From positions 1 through 35,613 of the IMG/VR virus record IMGVR_UViG_3300025910_000024: 35,613 nucleotides of DNA; one strand, given 5' to 3'. Shown here one piece after another: positions 5,537-14,902 of this stretch. The stretch is from a virus. Made by a program: the position numbers and the translations under genes. The notes beneath the pieces were generated by a model. That model ran no database searches and was not told where the DNA came from. It saw nothing but the letters and a program-made list of their open reading frames with translations. Every line of letters begins with the position of its first letter. Position 1 is the first letter of the stretch.

Positions 5537-8407
5537 CTAGGGCTGTAGCGCCCGCCGAATTTCATCCAAGGTCGCCTGGTCCGCCATGCCAGGCAGCTCG
5601 CGGGACTGCTCGATCTCCCCCGGCACCGCGCCAAGTGAGCCCGCGTTCTCGAGGTACGGGATGGCGCCTTGGATGATGGGATCGAGCCGCAGGCGCGCCG
5701 CCTCACCCGAGAGCATCCCGACCGACGGCATGCCGCCGAAGCGGAACACCTCACGCAGTTTCGACGCCTCTTGGAGCCGCTTCATGGCCCGGTAGCGCAC
5801 GAGGTTCTCGAGCGTCGGCGTCATGCCCGTCTCGGCCGCCATCTCTCGGAAGGCGCGGTCGATCTCAGGAGACCGGCCGCCCTTGCCGAAGCCACGCGCC
5901 AAGCCCTCCATCTGCGAGAAGGCCGTATCGCTCCGCATGTCGGGCGGCTGGCCCTTGAACCCGAGGAGGTCCAGCAGGTTCTTGAACTCCTTTGACTCGT
6001 TCTCGAGACTCGCGTTCGCCGCCGAGTAGCCGCGCACCGTCTCGCCGTTCTCGAGCTTGAACGTGTCGGACTGCTTGATGGCGTCCGTCTCGCCCGTGAA
6101 GGCGTCGCGGTCCTGGTGAAGGGCGCGCTTGATCTCGTCGTAGTGAGGGAACGGCTCCTTCTTGAGCGAACCAGCCTCATGCTGCGACCGCACCGTTTCG
6201 ACGATCTGACGCAGGTCCTCTGGGTTCTTCGGCTTGGGAGAGAGCCGCGCAAAGTTGCCCTCCCCGACCGGCAGCCCGCGAGCCTGGGCCTCCGCCGGCG
6301 TGATGTCGAACGTGAGCGGGTTCTCGCCGCGCGCCTCGTGCAGCGAACGAAGGCGTTCGCCGGCGCCGCCGGCGGCGACGCCTTCCTTGAAGTCGGGCAG
6401 GCGCTCGGAGAATGGCCCGACGTCGATGCTCGGCGTGATGGTCTTCGTCGACGACACGGCATCCCTGGCCTCGGGCGTCACGGGCCGTGTCGGCGTGTTG
6501 ATGGCCTCGACGTCGCGCTTGAAGTTCTCCGGGGCCATGACGTCGGACCCGTGCAGCTCGACGGCGCGGTCGAGCTGGGCGACCCGCTCGGCGTTCTGCG
6601 GCGTGAGCATGTGCTCGGGATGCTGCGCCTGGTAACCGAGCACCTTCTCCAGTAGGTCGTCGAGCTTCTGCATCCGCGCCGGATCAACCACGGTGCCGTC
6701 GGACTGCACGAGCGCCTTGCGAGCGTCCATGATCTCCCGAATCGCGTTCTTGAGCGGAATCTGTTCGTGGGAGAACCGGCGCTCGAACTCACGGAGCGGG
6801 CCGCCCTTGGCGATGATCTCGGCTTCCCGAGCATGCGCCCGCTTGCCAAACGGCTCAGCGAGGTCGTGGGAGAGCATCCCGGGCACGTCGGGCGCGTAGG
6901 ATTCGCCGACGCCCTCAGCGCGCGCGCGCGCCTCGAGTCCTCGGTTGACCGGGCCCGGATCGACGCCGCGAACCGGCCGCATCCTCGCCCCCCCCTGCTC
7001 CGCGACGCCGAGCGGCGTGTTCTCCCGAAGGGTCGCCCCCTCGTTGCGGGCAAGGATGCCGAGCCCCGTGCCGACGAGTCCCATGGGGGCGCCGTACGCC
7101 GCCGCGAGGCCGATCCTCTCCCCAGCACCTGGAGCGTCGCCCGAAAGCGCGCCCGGGACCTCGTTTGCGACTTGCGTCGTGCCAGCGCCGAGCGCGCCGC
7201 CGGCGGCGCCCGCCGCGAGCTTGCCAGCCGTCGAACCGGCAGCCGCGTCGAGTAGCCCCATCGCCACGCCCTGCGGGCCCATGATGCCGCCGGGGAGCAT
7301 GTTAGCGGCGCCGCGGACGGCCTTGCCGGCGCCCGAGACGGCCAGGTTTCCGATCGCCCCTGACGACGTGGCCCCAATAAATGCCCCTGCGTCCTGCGAG
7401 AGGGGCGCGGCCGCGCCGAGGTAGTTGCGCGCCTGCGCTCCTTCACTGAGCAGCTGACCGAAGGTCTTCGACGGCAGGTCTTCGCCGGCAGCGATGACGT
7501 CCTCGGGCGACTGCGCCTCCGAGTAGCGCGCGCTCGCCTCGCGGAACTGCTCCCGCTCGCGCTCCGACGGGCCCGCGGCGAGCATCGTCGAGACGGTCCC
7601 GCCCGTCACTATCTTGTCGGCGCCGATGGCCGCCGAGCGCCCCATCTGCCCAATCTTCTGGATGTTCGCAGGCCGCACGAGGTCTCCCGCGGTGTCGAGA
7701 AAGCCCTTCGCGCCCGGCCGGAAGGCGTCGCGCACGATGCCTCGCCCCTCCGCCTGCGCCTTGCCGAGCGCGTCCATCCACTTGGCGTCTGCCCACTCGC
7801 GGTAGGCCGGCGTCCCCTCGGCCATCCCCTCGACCGCCTGCCCTAGAACGGGCGCCATCTCGAGCTTGAACTGCTCGACCGACGGCTCGATGTAGTGCTC
7901 CGTGCCGCCGCCGGCCCAATCGGGCATCGCCTGCTTGACGGCCGTCAGCTTGCCCCAGACCGAGTCGAACGGGTTCGGCGGCGTAGCGGGCGTCGGCGGG
8001 TGCCATTCGGCCGGCGCCGCCAGCTCCTTGCGCTTCGAAAGGTTCTGGAGGGAGTCGTCGAACTGCGACCGCTGCTCGAGCTCGTCGGCCGCGGCCTCCT
8101 CGGGGGTCGGACCCGACTCAATCTGCAACGTCGAGGGCCCCCGCATCTGAAAGGCCTTCGTAAGCCCCGGATGCTCCGCCTCGATGGCATCGAGCTTTCG
8201 CTTGCGCGCCGCCCGCGCCGCCGGCTTCTCCTGCATGGCCGCCGCTGGCGCCGCCCGCGTCGCGCCCGCCTCGCTCACGTCACGCGCGAGCCCGTGCCCG
8301 CGCTCGTACTCGGCGACGGCATCGGCGGCCGTCTCGCGCAAGTGCTCGGGCATCGTTCCCGATCGCAGCGCCTCGAGGGCCTTCTGGTATTTCTCGTCGG
8401 TCAGCAT
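5537..8407 (-). CDS. Large internal virion/ejection-type protein
   Basis: This 956-residue protein is mainly helical with charged, Ala-rich coiled segments at both ends. Its central Gly/Ala-rich hydrophobic stretch (around VRGAANMLPGGIMGPQGVAMG and AAGSTAGKLAAGAAGGALGA, roughly residues 340-410) could insert into or cross a membrane. That combination, together with its place after the gp10-like hub and after two other large helical proteins, matches the P22 ejection-protein slot (gp7, gp20, gp16), although no sequence motif of those proteins is recognised. P22 gp16 is about 600 residues, so this one is much larger. ATG 8407 is preferred because it overlaps the upstream stop (TGATG); a GTG at 8410 is in frame. 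Confidence 0.6.
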   Translation of the reverse strand: MLTDEKYQKALEALRSGTMPEHLRETAADAVAEYERGHGLARDVSEAGATRAAPAAAMQEKPAARAARKRKLDAIEAEHPGLTKAFQMRGPSTLQIESGPTPEEAAADELEQRSQFDDSLQNLSKRKELAAPAEWHPPTPATPPNPFDSVWGKLTAVKQAMPDWAGGGTEHYIEPSVEQFKLEMAPVLGQAVEGMAEGTPAYREWADAKWMDALGKAQAEGRGIVRDAFRPGAKGFLDTAGDLVRPANIQKIGQMGRSAAIGADKIVTGGTVSTMLAAGPSEREREQFREASARYSEAQSPEDVIAAGEDLPSKTFGQLLSEGAQARNYLGAAAPLSQDAGAFIGATSSGAIGNLAVSGAGKAVRGAANMLPGGIMGPQGVAMGLLDAAAGSTAGKLAAGAAGGALGAGTTQVANEVPGALSGDAPGAGERIGLAAAYGAPMGLVGTGLGILARNEGATLRENTPLGVAEQGGARMRPVRGVDPGPVNRGLEARARAEGVGESYAPDVPGMLSHDLAEPFGKRAHAREAEIIAKGGPLREFERRFSHEQIPLKNAIREIMDARKALVQSDGTVVDPARMQKLDDLLEKVLGYQAQHPEHMLTPQNAERVAQLDRAVELHGSDVMAPENFKRDVEAINTPTRPVTPEARDAVSSTKTITPSIDVGPFSERLPDFKEGVAAGGAGERLRSLHEARGENPLTFDITPAEAQARGLPVGEGNFARLSPKPKNPEDLRQIVETVRSQHEAGSLKKEPFPHYDEIKRALHQDRDAFTGETDAIKQSDTFKLENGETVRGYSAANASLENESKEFKNLLDLLGFKGQPPDMRSDTAFSQMEGLARGFGKGGRSPEIDRAFREMAAETGMTPTLENLVRYRAMKRLQEASKLREVFRFGGMPSVGMLSGEAARLRLDPIIQGAIPYLENAGSLGAVPGEIEQSRELPGMADQATLDEIRRALQP

Positions 8408-9957
8408 CACTTACTCAAAAAGTCGTCGAGTTCCTGCCTCTTGCTCCCGTTCGTCGCGCCCCCGCCGGGCTTGCCCTTCGGCGCCGCGGGCGCCGCGGAG
8501 TCGCTGTATTCGTCGGTGAAGTAGCCGCGCGCTGCGTCAGCCTGCGCTTCGCGCTCCTCAGGGGTGGCCAAGAGGAGCCGGCGCTTGACCTGCTCGTAGG
8601 CCTTCGTGCCCATCGCCGCCAACGCCCGCTTGTAGGAGGCCTGCGCACGCTGGAAGACCGCCTTGAGCTCTCGGATCGTCTCGTCGGGAAGCTTGCCGGT
8701 GCTGCCGTAGAACGAGAGGGCCTTCTCGACGAGCGTCCTGAACCCCTCGCCGCCAACGGTGCGGTTGTATTCCTGCTCGGTCACGGCGAGACCGCTCATC
8801 TCCCGGAGGAGCTGGGCCATGGCCTGTGTGTCGCGGAACCCGCTCCGGTCCCCCTTCAGGAGCTCGAGGCCGCGGTTGATGTGGAGGCCCGCCTTGGAGA
8901 CTTCGCCCTTCTTCTCGTCGCGAGCGACCTGATCGATGATTTTCGACGCGTCGTCCGAGAGCGCGCTGACCCGCTGACGCTCTTCCTTGCCCATGACAGG
9001 GCCGCCGCTCCCGCCGCCGGCGCCCTGCGGGTAGGTCTTCTTGAACTCCTGGTTCAGCGTCTTGCCGTAGATGTCGACGGCGTACTTGACCGCCTGGTCC
9101 GGGGCGAGGCCTAGGTCAAGCATCTGCGCGCCCGCCTTCGACGCAGCCTCCACGGCCGCCTTCTCGCGCTCCGTCGTGGCGGCGAGGCCCATGGCGCCGA
9201 GTGCGCCCTTGATGGACATCTGCGACTTCATGCGCTCGAGCGGCTCGTCGTACGAGTGAACCGTTGCGCCCGACTTGTCCTTGATGACGAAGCGCCCGCC
9301 GCGCGTCGGCGTGCCAGGCGCCGCAATCTCGCCCTCTGCCGACGCCCCGCCGGCGGTCGATGCGTCCGCCTGCGCGCCAGAGATGCCGAGCACGGACGCG
9401 AGCGAACCCTTCCCGAGCGACGCCTCGTCCACGGGCGCCTCCTGCGCGTTCTCGTCGGTGACGATCTGGCCGAGCGCCGACATGAATCCCGCATTCGGCT
9501 TGGGCGCCTTCGGGGCTTTCGCTGCGGGCGACGTGGGAGCCGCCGTCTCGGCCGGCACGGGAGGCGCCTCGGCGGGCAGCTCCGTCGCCTGCTCCTCGAC
9601 CGTGAAGCCGAGCCGCTGGAGCTCGTCGGCGATCGCGCGCCGCTCGTTCGGCGTCTTCGACTTGCGGAAGGCGTCAAAGAGGGCCCGCGCTCGCTTCTCC
9701 TGGTCCGAGTTCTTGGCCTGCTCGACCGCCATGCGGTGCGTAGCGGCCTGCGCGTCGTAGTAGCGGTTGCGCCCCTCGGCCTGCGTCTGCTCGAGAGCGT
9801 AGTCGCGCGCCTCCTTCGACAGCCGGTCCTGCCGGTTCTGGTCGAACTGCGCGCGCTGCTCCATCATGCGCGCCGCGTCCTCGAGGCCCGACACGTCGAT
9901 CCGGCCGAGGCTCGGCGACGCGAAGGGAGTCAGGAAGGAATCGTAGCGAAGGCTCAT
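8407..9957 (-). CDS. Helical internal virion protein
   Basis: A 516-residue protein with a long N-terminal charged coiled-coil (about 25-125, rich in Gln, Arg, Glu), a low-complexity Pro/Ala hinge (about 125-160), and a helical C-terminal half that ends in a Gly/Lys-rich tail. It contains no membrane segment or catalytic motif I can see. It starts with ATG 9957, which overlaps the upstream stop (ATGA), and overlaps the next start by one base. Its position between the hub and the tail tip points to a minor virion protein injected with DNA or filling the portal-proximal core. This is inferred from gene order. Confidence 0.55.
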   Translation of the reverse strand: MSLRYDSFLTPFASPSLGRIDVSGLEDAARMMEQRAQFDQNRQDRLSKEARDYALEQTQAEGRNRYYDAQAATHRMAVEQAKNSDQEKRARALFDAFRKSKTPNERRAIADELQRLGFTVEEQATELPAEAPPVPAETAAPTSPAAKAPKAPKPNAGFMSALGQIVTDENAQEAPVDEASLGKGSLASVLGISGAQADASTAGGASAEGEIAAPGTPTRGGRFVIKDKSGATVHSYDEPLERMKSQMSIKGALGAMGLAATTEREKAAVEAASKAGAQMLDLGLAPDQAVKYAVDIYGKTLNQEFKKTYPQGAGGGSGGPVMGKEERQRVSALSDDASKIIDQVARDEKKGEVSKAGLHINRGLELLKGDRSGFRDTQAMAQLLREMSGLAVTEQEYNRTVGGEGFRTLVEKALSFYGSTGKLPDETIRELKAVFQRAQASYKRALAAMGTKAYEQVKRRLLLATPEEREAQADAARGYFTDEYSDSAAPAAPKGKPGGGATNGSKRQELDDFLSK

Positions 9958-11282
9958 GGCTGGTACCAGTTGGTGGTCCCGTAGTTGTCGTACGAAGACG
10001 GGCCCACGTAGCCCTGCGGAGAGGCCGGCATCGGAGACGGCGCCGGAGTCGAGGGCTTGTTGAACATGTCGTAGAGCCCCTGCCCCATCTGCATGTTGCC
10101 GCCGAGGAGGTTGTTGAAGTTCGATACGTTCTGACGCTGCTGGAGCGCGTTCTGCGATGCCTGGCTGTAGCCCTCCGACGCCGTGCCCGTGTTGAGCCCG
10201 ACGATCGTCTTGAAGAGGTCCGCGTCGGTGCCGAACATGTTGCCGTAGTCCTGCCCCATGATGCCGCTCATGCGGTCGCCCATCTGAAGCTGGTTGTTGA
10301 ACGCGTCCTGTCCGCGCGTCCGCTGCGCGGTCTGCGCCCCGCCCGCGAGGTTGCCGCCGGCGATCACGCGCTCGAGCCCGGACCGGTCCCCGGCTCCGGC
10401 GATGTTGCCGAGCGCGCCCATCCAGTTGCGCCGGTCGCCCGAGCCGGCGAGCGACGACTGGTCTGCGCCCTGCGCGAGGCTCCCGAGGAGGGTGCCGCGC
10501 TGGAGGCCGTACTGCGCGTTGGCCTTCGCCGCGTCGGCAGCGAGGTTCGTGTCCATCTCGTTGTACAGGTCGTCGGTCGCCGACGACCCGTACGAGCCGC
10601 GCGCGGCCATCTGGCGGCGGATGTTCTCCTCGCCCTTGCGCCGCTCGTTGTCGTAGTAGGCGTCCATGTTGGCGGGCGCCGAGCTATTGAACTGCTGGAA
10701 GGCCTGCTCGGCTCGATTGGAAACGCCCGGCCCAGCGCCCTGCGCGAGCGCCTGCTTTGCGAACATCTCGGAGAGCGTCGGCTGGCCGAAGTAGCCGGCC
10801 GTCTGCTTCTGGTAGGCCTCGAGCGCGCCTGGCTGGGTCATGTCGAGCCCCTGGAGCGTCCCGACGTCGCCGCCCACGCCAGAGGACCCCGGCGGCCCGA
10901 GCCACGTCGGAACCTGGGGCGCTCCTCCGACGGGAGCCAAGCCAGAGCCGGTGCTCTGGGGGCGCCAGCCGCCGAGGTTCAGCACGTCCTGCATGTTCGG
11001 CGGGAGGTTGCGCCCCTCGTCGACGTTGCCGAGCGGGTTCAGTCCGAACTGCCCCATGATGCCGCCCACGAAGCTCGAGCGATCGCCGGGCGCTATCGTG
11101 CCGTTCTGAAGCCCAGTGCCGAGCGAGTTCGGGCCATTGAACGGATCCGCGCCCTGTCCGGGCTTGGCGCTCGGGTCGAACAGCGGAGGCGCCGACGCCG
11201 GCGGCTGGTAGTTGCCAGGGCCGCCCGAGGACATCTGCTGCCGCGGGTCCTGGTTCGGGTTGTTCGGATCGTAGGTCGGCAT
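9954..11282 (-). CDS. Gly/Asn/Gln-rich virion protein
   Basis: This protein of 442 residues has a low-complexity N-terminus with many Asn, Pro and Gly (YDPNNPNQDPRQQMSSGGPG). A helical middle follows, with RAEQAFQQFNSS and DAYYDNERRKGEENIRRQM at about residues 190-230, then a Gly/Asn/Met-rich C-terminus. The motif MAARGSYGSSATDDLYNE is of a type I associate with phage minor virion proteins next to internal core proteins. It starts at ATG 11282, which shares one base with the stop of the upstream gene. Two longer open frames in the same reading frame are ignored because the start overlap and codon use favour 11282. Confidence 0.55.
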   Translation of the reverse strand: MPTYDPNNPNQDPRQQMSSGGPGNYQPPASAPPLFDPSAKPGQGADPFNGPNSLGTGLQNGTIAPGDRSSFVGGIMGQFGLNPLGNVDEGRNLPPNMQDVLNLGGWRPQSTGSGLAPVGGAPQVPTWLGPPGSSGVGGDVGTLQGLDMTQPGALEAYQKQTAGYFGQPTLSEMFAKQALAQGAGPGVSNRAEQAFQQFNSSAPANMDAYYDNERRKGEENIRRQMAARGSYGSSATDDLYNEMDTNLAADAAKANAQYGLQRGTLLGSLAQGADQSSLAGSGDRRNWMGALGNIAGAGDRSGLERVIAGGNLAGGAQTAQRTRGQDAFNNQLQMGDRMSGIMGQDYGNMFGTDADLFKTIVGLNTGTASEGYSQASQNALQQRQNVSNFNNLLGGNMQMGQGLYDMFNKPSTPAPSPMPASPQGYVGPSSYDNYGTTNWYQP

Positions 11283-11758
11283 CACACCCTCCGTCGCAAG
11301 AGGTCGGCGGGCATGGGCATCTCGCCGCCGAACCCGACGTTCGGTGCGAACTGCTGGCCGAAGTAGGGATTCGCGCCGGCGCGCGCGCCACCCGGCGTGC
11401 CCGGGTTGATGGCCGGGCCGGGCGTTGCCATTTGCCCGAGCAGCGTTGGGCCGCCGGCGACTGGCCTCGGCGTCGTCCCGTGCGGCATGAGTTGCCCCAT
11501 CTGGGGCGGCGGGTGGCCGCCGTACATCTGCGAGAGCACGCTCTGTGAGGGCGTGTAGGCCTGCATGCGATTCTGCATCGCTTGCAACATCTGCGGCCGG
11601 AGGCTCTGGCGGTAGCTCTCCATCTGCCCCGCGCCCTGGCGCATGGCCTCCAGCTTCGCGCGCCCGGCTGCCCGCGTGGCGGCGTCTTTCGACTCCGCCT
11701 GCGCCTCGTCCCACAGGCTTTTCGCTACGGAAAACGCGACCGGAATGATTGCCGCCAT
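11282..11758 (-). CDS. Small internal virion protein (gp14/gp7-like position)
   Basis: A 158-residue protein that begins with a hydrophobic helix (MAAIIPVAFSVAKSLWDEAQ), continues with an amphipathic Ala/Arg/Lys/Gln-rich helix to about residue 75 and ends in a Pro/Gly/Met-rich disordered tail. N-terminal hydrophobic-helix-plus-coil proteins of this size, just downstream of the tail hub gene, are typical of podovirus core or ejection proteins (T7 gp14, P22 gp14/gp7 by position). ATG 11758 has AGGAG at a good distance. No direct family assignment is possible by eye. Confidence 0.5.
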   Translation of the reverse strand: MAAIIPVAFSVAKSLWDEAQAESKDAATRAAGRAKLEAMRQGAGQMESYRQSLRPQMLQAMQNRMQAYTPSQSVLSQMYGGHPPPQMGQLMPHGTTPRPVAGGPTLLGQMATPGPAINPGTPGGARAGANPYFGQQFAPNVGFGGEMPMPADLLRRRV

Positions 11759-11768
11759 GAGACCGCTC

Positions 11769-13262
11769 CTATTGATCCAGCACTTCGTATTCTTCCATCG
11801 CCGAGACCAAAGCCAAGGCGACCGCCGTATCCGAAAAGGTGAATTTCCACTGTCGGCGCTGGTAGGTGCCGAGCGAGTGGATCCGAAACGTCGGCGACGT
11901 GTCGCCTGACGAGCCGAGGTCGACCGGAATCGGGTCCGACCACGGCCCTTCGCGGTCACGGAAGGCCACGAACGCGTGCGGGCCTGGCGTCGTCGCCGCC
12001 GAGCCGCGGCGGAACACGAGGCGCAGGCTCTTGCAGTGCTTGCTCGACTCCGTCTTGCGGTTCAGGTACCCCGTCTCGACGTAGGCGACGATACGCGTGC
12101 CGAAGTCGGTCGCGGCGTCCAGCGTGAGCTCTCCGATCTGCCCGGCGCTCGTCGCAACGACGTTGACCGAGGCGTCTGGCGGCGTCGCGAGCGCCGTCAC
12201 GGAGAAGGGGGCCCAGTTGTTGGTCGAGTCGTTCCACCCCGACCACTGCCCCCACCCGATACCCTTTTGGTAGGCGAACGTGCGGCCGTCGGACGGGAAG
12301 GACCAGACCGGCACGTCGAGGAACCCGTCCGCGACGCGGTAGCCGAAGCAGTCGCTCACGGTCGCCATGTCGTCGATCGTTCGCTGGATGGGATCCGAGA
12401 GCGCCTGGAAGCTCCGTCGATCGGACACGACGAGCCGGCGCTGGTGGTCGAGCCAGTAGGTCTCGCGGTCGCCCTTGATGAAGGAGTAGGGCGCCACCAT
12501 CCCGACCTCGATGCTCGCCACGGGCGCGTAGGTGAGGACCGAGTCGGGGAGGAAGACCTGCGTGGTCCTCGAGCCGAAGACCATCACCTCGTTCTGCACG
12601 CCGTAGACGGCGACCACCGGATCTGGGCTCGCCTCGGCCGTGAAATAGCCGCTCGTGCCGACGCCGCCGAGGCTCCACACCTCGTTGCCGGCGTAGCTCG
12701 TGTCACCCGATGCGACGTCCGAGAAGCGCACCTTGGTCCGGTCGACCGAGACGTCGTTGGCGAGGAGGCGCAGGTTGTTCGAGACCACGTGCGAGGCGAT
12801 CGGAGCGGGCGAGCCGGCCACGCGCGAGGAGGAGAGCGCGAAGTGCGTCGTGGGAAGGACGACCTTCTGGAGCGCGTCCCCGCCGGCGATGGCGAGAAGG
12901 AGCTCCGTCTCGGCAAAGGTCGGCCGCGACGTGCCTCGGAGGCCATTCGGGGGAACCCCGCCGCCGATGGCCGCGGCCCCGCCGGACGTCACCTTGTAGA
13001 CGGGGCGCTCGGCCCCGGACGCGCCCACGGCGAACAGGTCGCCTGCGACGGTCGCGTAGAGGCCCGACAGGCCATTCGGGTCGATGATCGGCGCGACGTC
13101 GCCCGCGAACAGCGGAGCCCCAGCGTACTTAGCGATGCCGGGACGGCGGAGCACGGAGCCCTTGCCGTCGACCACGACGTTCATCGCCACAGGACTTGCC
13201 CCCGCGAGCACTTCGTGCCCGGACTCCTGGAGGTTGGCGAAGGGGATGGGTTCGACCGGCAT
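11769..13262 (-). CDS. P22 gp10-like packaged-DNA stabilisation / tail hub protein
   Basis: This 497-residue protein has a start typical of the family (MPVEPIPFANLQESGHEVLA, then GSVLRRPGIAKYAG). Beta-propeller-like repeats follow, then the central segment VFLPDSVLTYAPVASIEVGM, PYSFIKGDRETYWLDHQRR and DDMATVSDCFGYRV. P22 gp10 is 472 residues, similar in length. In P22, gp10 forms the hub that plugs the tail below gp4 and holds DNA in the capsid. ATG 13262 overlaps the upstream stop by one base (TGATG). Two genes separate it from the gp4-like adaptor, whereas in P22 they are adjacent. Confidence 0.8.
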   Translation of the reverse strand: MPVEPIPFANLQESGHEVLAGASPVAMNVVVDGKGSVLRRPGIAKYAGAPLFAGDVAPIIDPNGLSGLYATVAGDLFAVGASGAERPVYKVTSGGAAAIGGGVPPNGLRGTSRPTFAETELLLAIAGGDALQKVVLPTTHFALSSSRVAGSPAPIASHVVSNNLRLLANDVSVDRTKVRFSDVASGDTSYAGNEVWSLGGVGTSGYFTAEASPDPVVAVYGVQNEVMVFGSRTTQVFLPDSVLTYAPVASIEVGMVAPYSFIKGDRETYWLDHQRRLVVSDRRSFQALSDPIQRTIDDMATVSDCFGYRVADGFLDVPVWSFPSDGRTFAYQKGIGWGQWSGWNDSTNNWAPFSVTALATPPDASVNVVATSAGQIGELTLDAATDFGTRIVAYVETGYLNRKTESSKHCKSLRLVFRRGSAATTPGPHAFVAFRDREGPWSDPIPVDLGSSGDTSPTFRIHSLGTYQRRQWKFTFSDTAVALALVSAMEEYEVLDQ

Positions 13263-14902
13263 CACAGTGTCACGTCCCCCGTGGTGTTGACGAAACCCCA
13301 GTATTTGACCGCCGACCCGCCGCCCGCCGCCATGACCTCGTAGGATCGGAACACGATCGCCTGCGCCCGGTTCGCCGCCAGCGTGAAGGGGGCCTTCCCC
13401 TTGAAGTCGGAGCCGAGCGTGATGGTGCCCGAGCCTACGGCGTTGTCGTTGTTCACCACGAGCGTGAACATGAGCCCGGGGGCGCTCGGCGTGGCGCCGT
13501 TGATCGTCTGGTTGCCGTTGTTGGTGCGGCGCACTTCCGCCACGCCGTACAGGTTCGGGTTGACGGTGATCGGGTCCGTGTTGTCGGTCACGTGGTAGGT
13601 GCGCGTCGCGCGGTCGACTTCCTCGCCGCCTTCGTGCGTCGCGTTCGATGTCGCCACCGTGGGGCCCGACTGGACCGACCAGGTAGAGCTCTGCGACCTC
13701 GAGTTGAGGCCGACGAAGTTCCCCGCCGTCGTCCCGCTGTAGCCGATGGGCTGAATCGTCCCGCCGGCTGGCGATTCGAAGCGGTTGCCCGCGACGGTGT
13801 AGGAGCCCGCCAGAAGCAGACAGCGACCCGTGCCAGCAGCGACGGCCGAAGCGTCGAACCTGCACCCGACCACGACCGAGGAAGTCGTGCTGTTGAGGTA
13901 GCAGGCGTCCCCGTTGTGCGTGGCGGGCATCTTGAACTCGCACCCGACGAGAACGACGCGCGCCGCGGTGCCGTTGTTCTGGATCCCGTACGAGGCCGCC
14001 CCACCGTTCTGGAAGACAGTGTCGACGGCCCGCACAAGGGTGGCGGCATTGTCGACGGAGAGCCCGATGCCGCTCGTTGTGGCAGCGCCGATGTGGCAGT
14101 TCTCGATGAAGAGGCGCGTCCCGCTTTCTACGACCAGGTGCTTGCCCGAGTTCGCCTGGAGGGCGAGGATGTTGAGGCCCCTGACCGAGCTGGCAAACGT
14201 GTTGGCGGCGAAGGTGAGCGCATTCGCGTTCGCGTGGTCAATGCCGATGTTGGTGACGTTCGGGCCTGGGCCCCAGAGCGACACGCCTGCCGGTACCGTC
14301 AGGGCCGACGTTGTGCGGTACGTGCCCTCCGGGAAGAACACGATGCCGCCGCCCACGTTGCCAGCCGCCGTGAGCGCCGCTTGGACGGCGGACGTGTCGT
14401 CCCCGGACCCATCACCAACCGCACCGTACGCTGGCGCCTTGACGTTGTAGAAGATCCCGGAGAACGCCGCGAACGCGTTGGTCAGCAGCGTTGGGGTCCC
14501 GTCGATGGTGACTTTCCAATCCCGGGTGCCAGCGCTGGTGGTCCACAGATCGAAGACCGCCGCGGCCGTCGTAGGCTCGCCGGCCGCAGCGACTCCGGTC
14601 GTGTAATTCGTGCCCGTGAAGCTCGCGCTCCGAACTTCGACGTCCGAGGCCGATACCATGGCCGTAAAGGTCCGCACAGTGTTGCCCGTCGAGTTCTTCA
14701 CGACGATGTCAACCGACTCGTTCACGTACCAGGTCGCACCGCCGTTCGAGTCGAGGAGCACCCCCGCCGTCGGCGTAACCGCGCCCGTGCCGTCGTAGCT
14801 CGTGAAGAGCTGGGCGAACGTGCTCGTGCCGCGGCTGCGAATCTCCGCCGTGCCGCCTTCGGCCCCGCGTACGCCGCTCGCCAGAACGTCGAGCAGGTTC
14901 AC
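13262..14902 (-). CDS. Pectate-lyase-superfamily beta-helix tailspike
   Basis: A protein of 546 residues. Residues 1-140 are beta-rich and contain a fibre-like repeat (TFAQLFTSYDGTGAVTPTAG, then a WYVNESVDIVVKN strand pair). At about 153-196 there is the Pectate_lyase_3 signature: VKAPAYGAVGDGSGDD, TSAVQAALTAAG, GGGIVFFPEGTY. A long beta-helix follows, then a C-terminal beta domain (from about 440, RTYHVTDNTDPITVNP) that resembles capping domains seen on spikes. This is a receptor-binding or polysaccharide-degrading spike. It is located directly next to the gp10 hub rather than at the end of the late unit. The start overlaps the upstream stop (ATGA). Confidence 0.75.
   Translation of the reverse strand: MNLLDVLASGVRGAEGGTAEIRSRGTSTFAQLFTSYDGTGAVTPTAGVLLDSNGGATWYVNESVDIVVKNSTGNTVRTFTAMVSASDVEVRSASFTGTNYTTGVAAAGEPTTAAAVFDLWTTSAGTRDWKVTIDGTPTLLTNAFAAFSGIFYNVKAPAYGAVGDGSGDDTSAVQAALTAAGNVGGGIVFFPEGTYRTTSALTVPAGVSLWGPGPNVTNIGIDHANANALTFAANTFASSVRGLNILALQANSGKHLVVESGTRLFIENCHIGAATTSGIGLSVDNAATLVRAVDTVFQNGGAASYGIQNNGTAARVVLVGCEFKMPATHNGDACYLNSTTSSVVVGCRFDASAVAAGTGRCLLLAGSYTVAGNRFESPAGGTIQPIGYSGTTAGNFVGLNSRSQSSTWSVQSGPTVATSNATHEGGEEVDRATRTYHVTDNTDPITVNPNLYGVAEVRRTNNGNQTINGATPSAPGLMFTLVVNNDNAVGSGTITLGSDFKGKAPFTLAANRAQAIVFRSYEVMAAGGGSAVKYWGFVNTTGDVTL

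Noticed and set aside
11976-13343. Plus-strand frame of 455 codons opposite the gp10-like gene
   Set aside because: Same reason: no recognisable domain, biased composition, fully covered by a well-supported gene.
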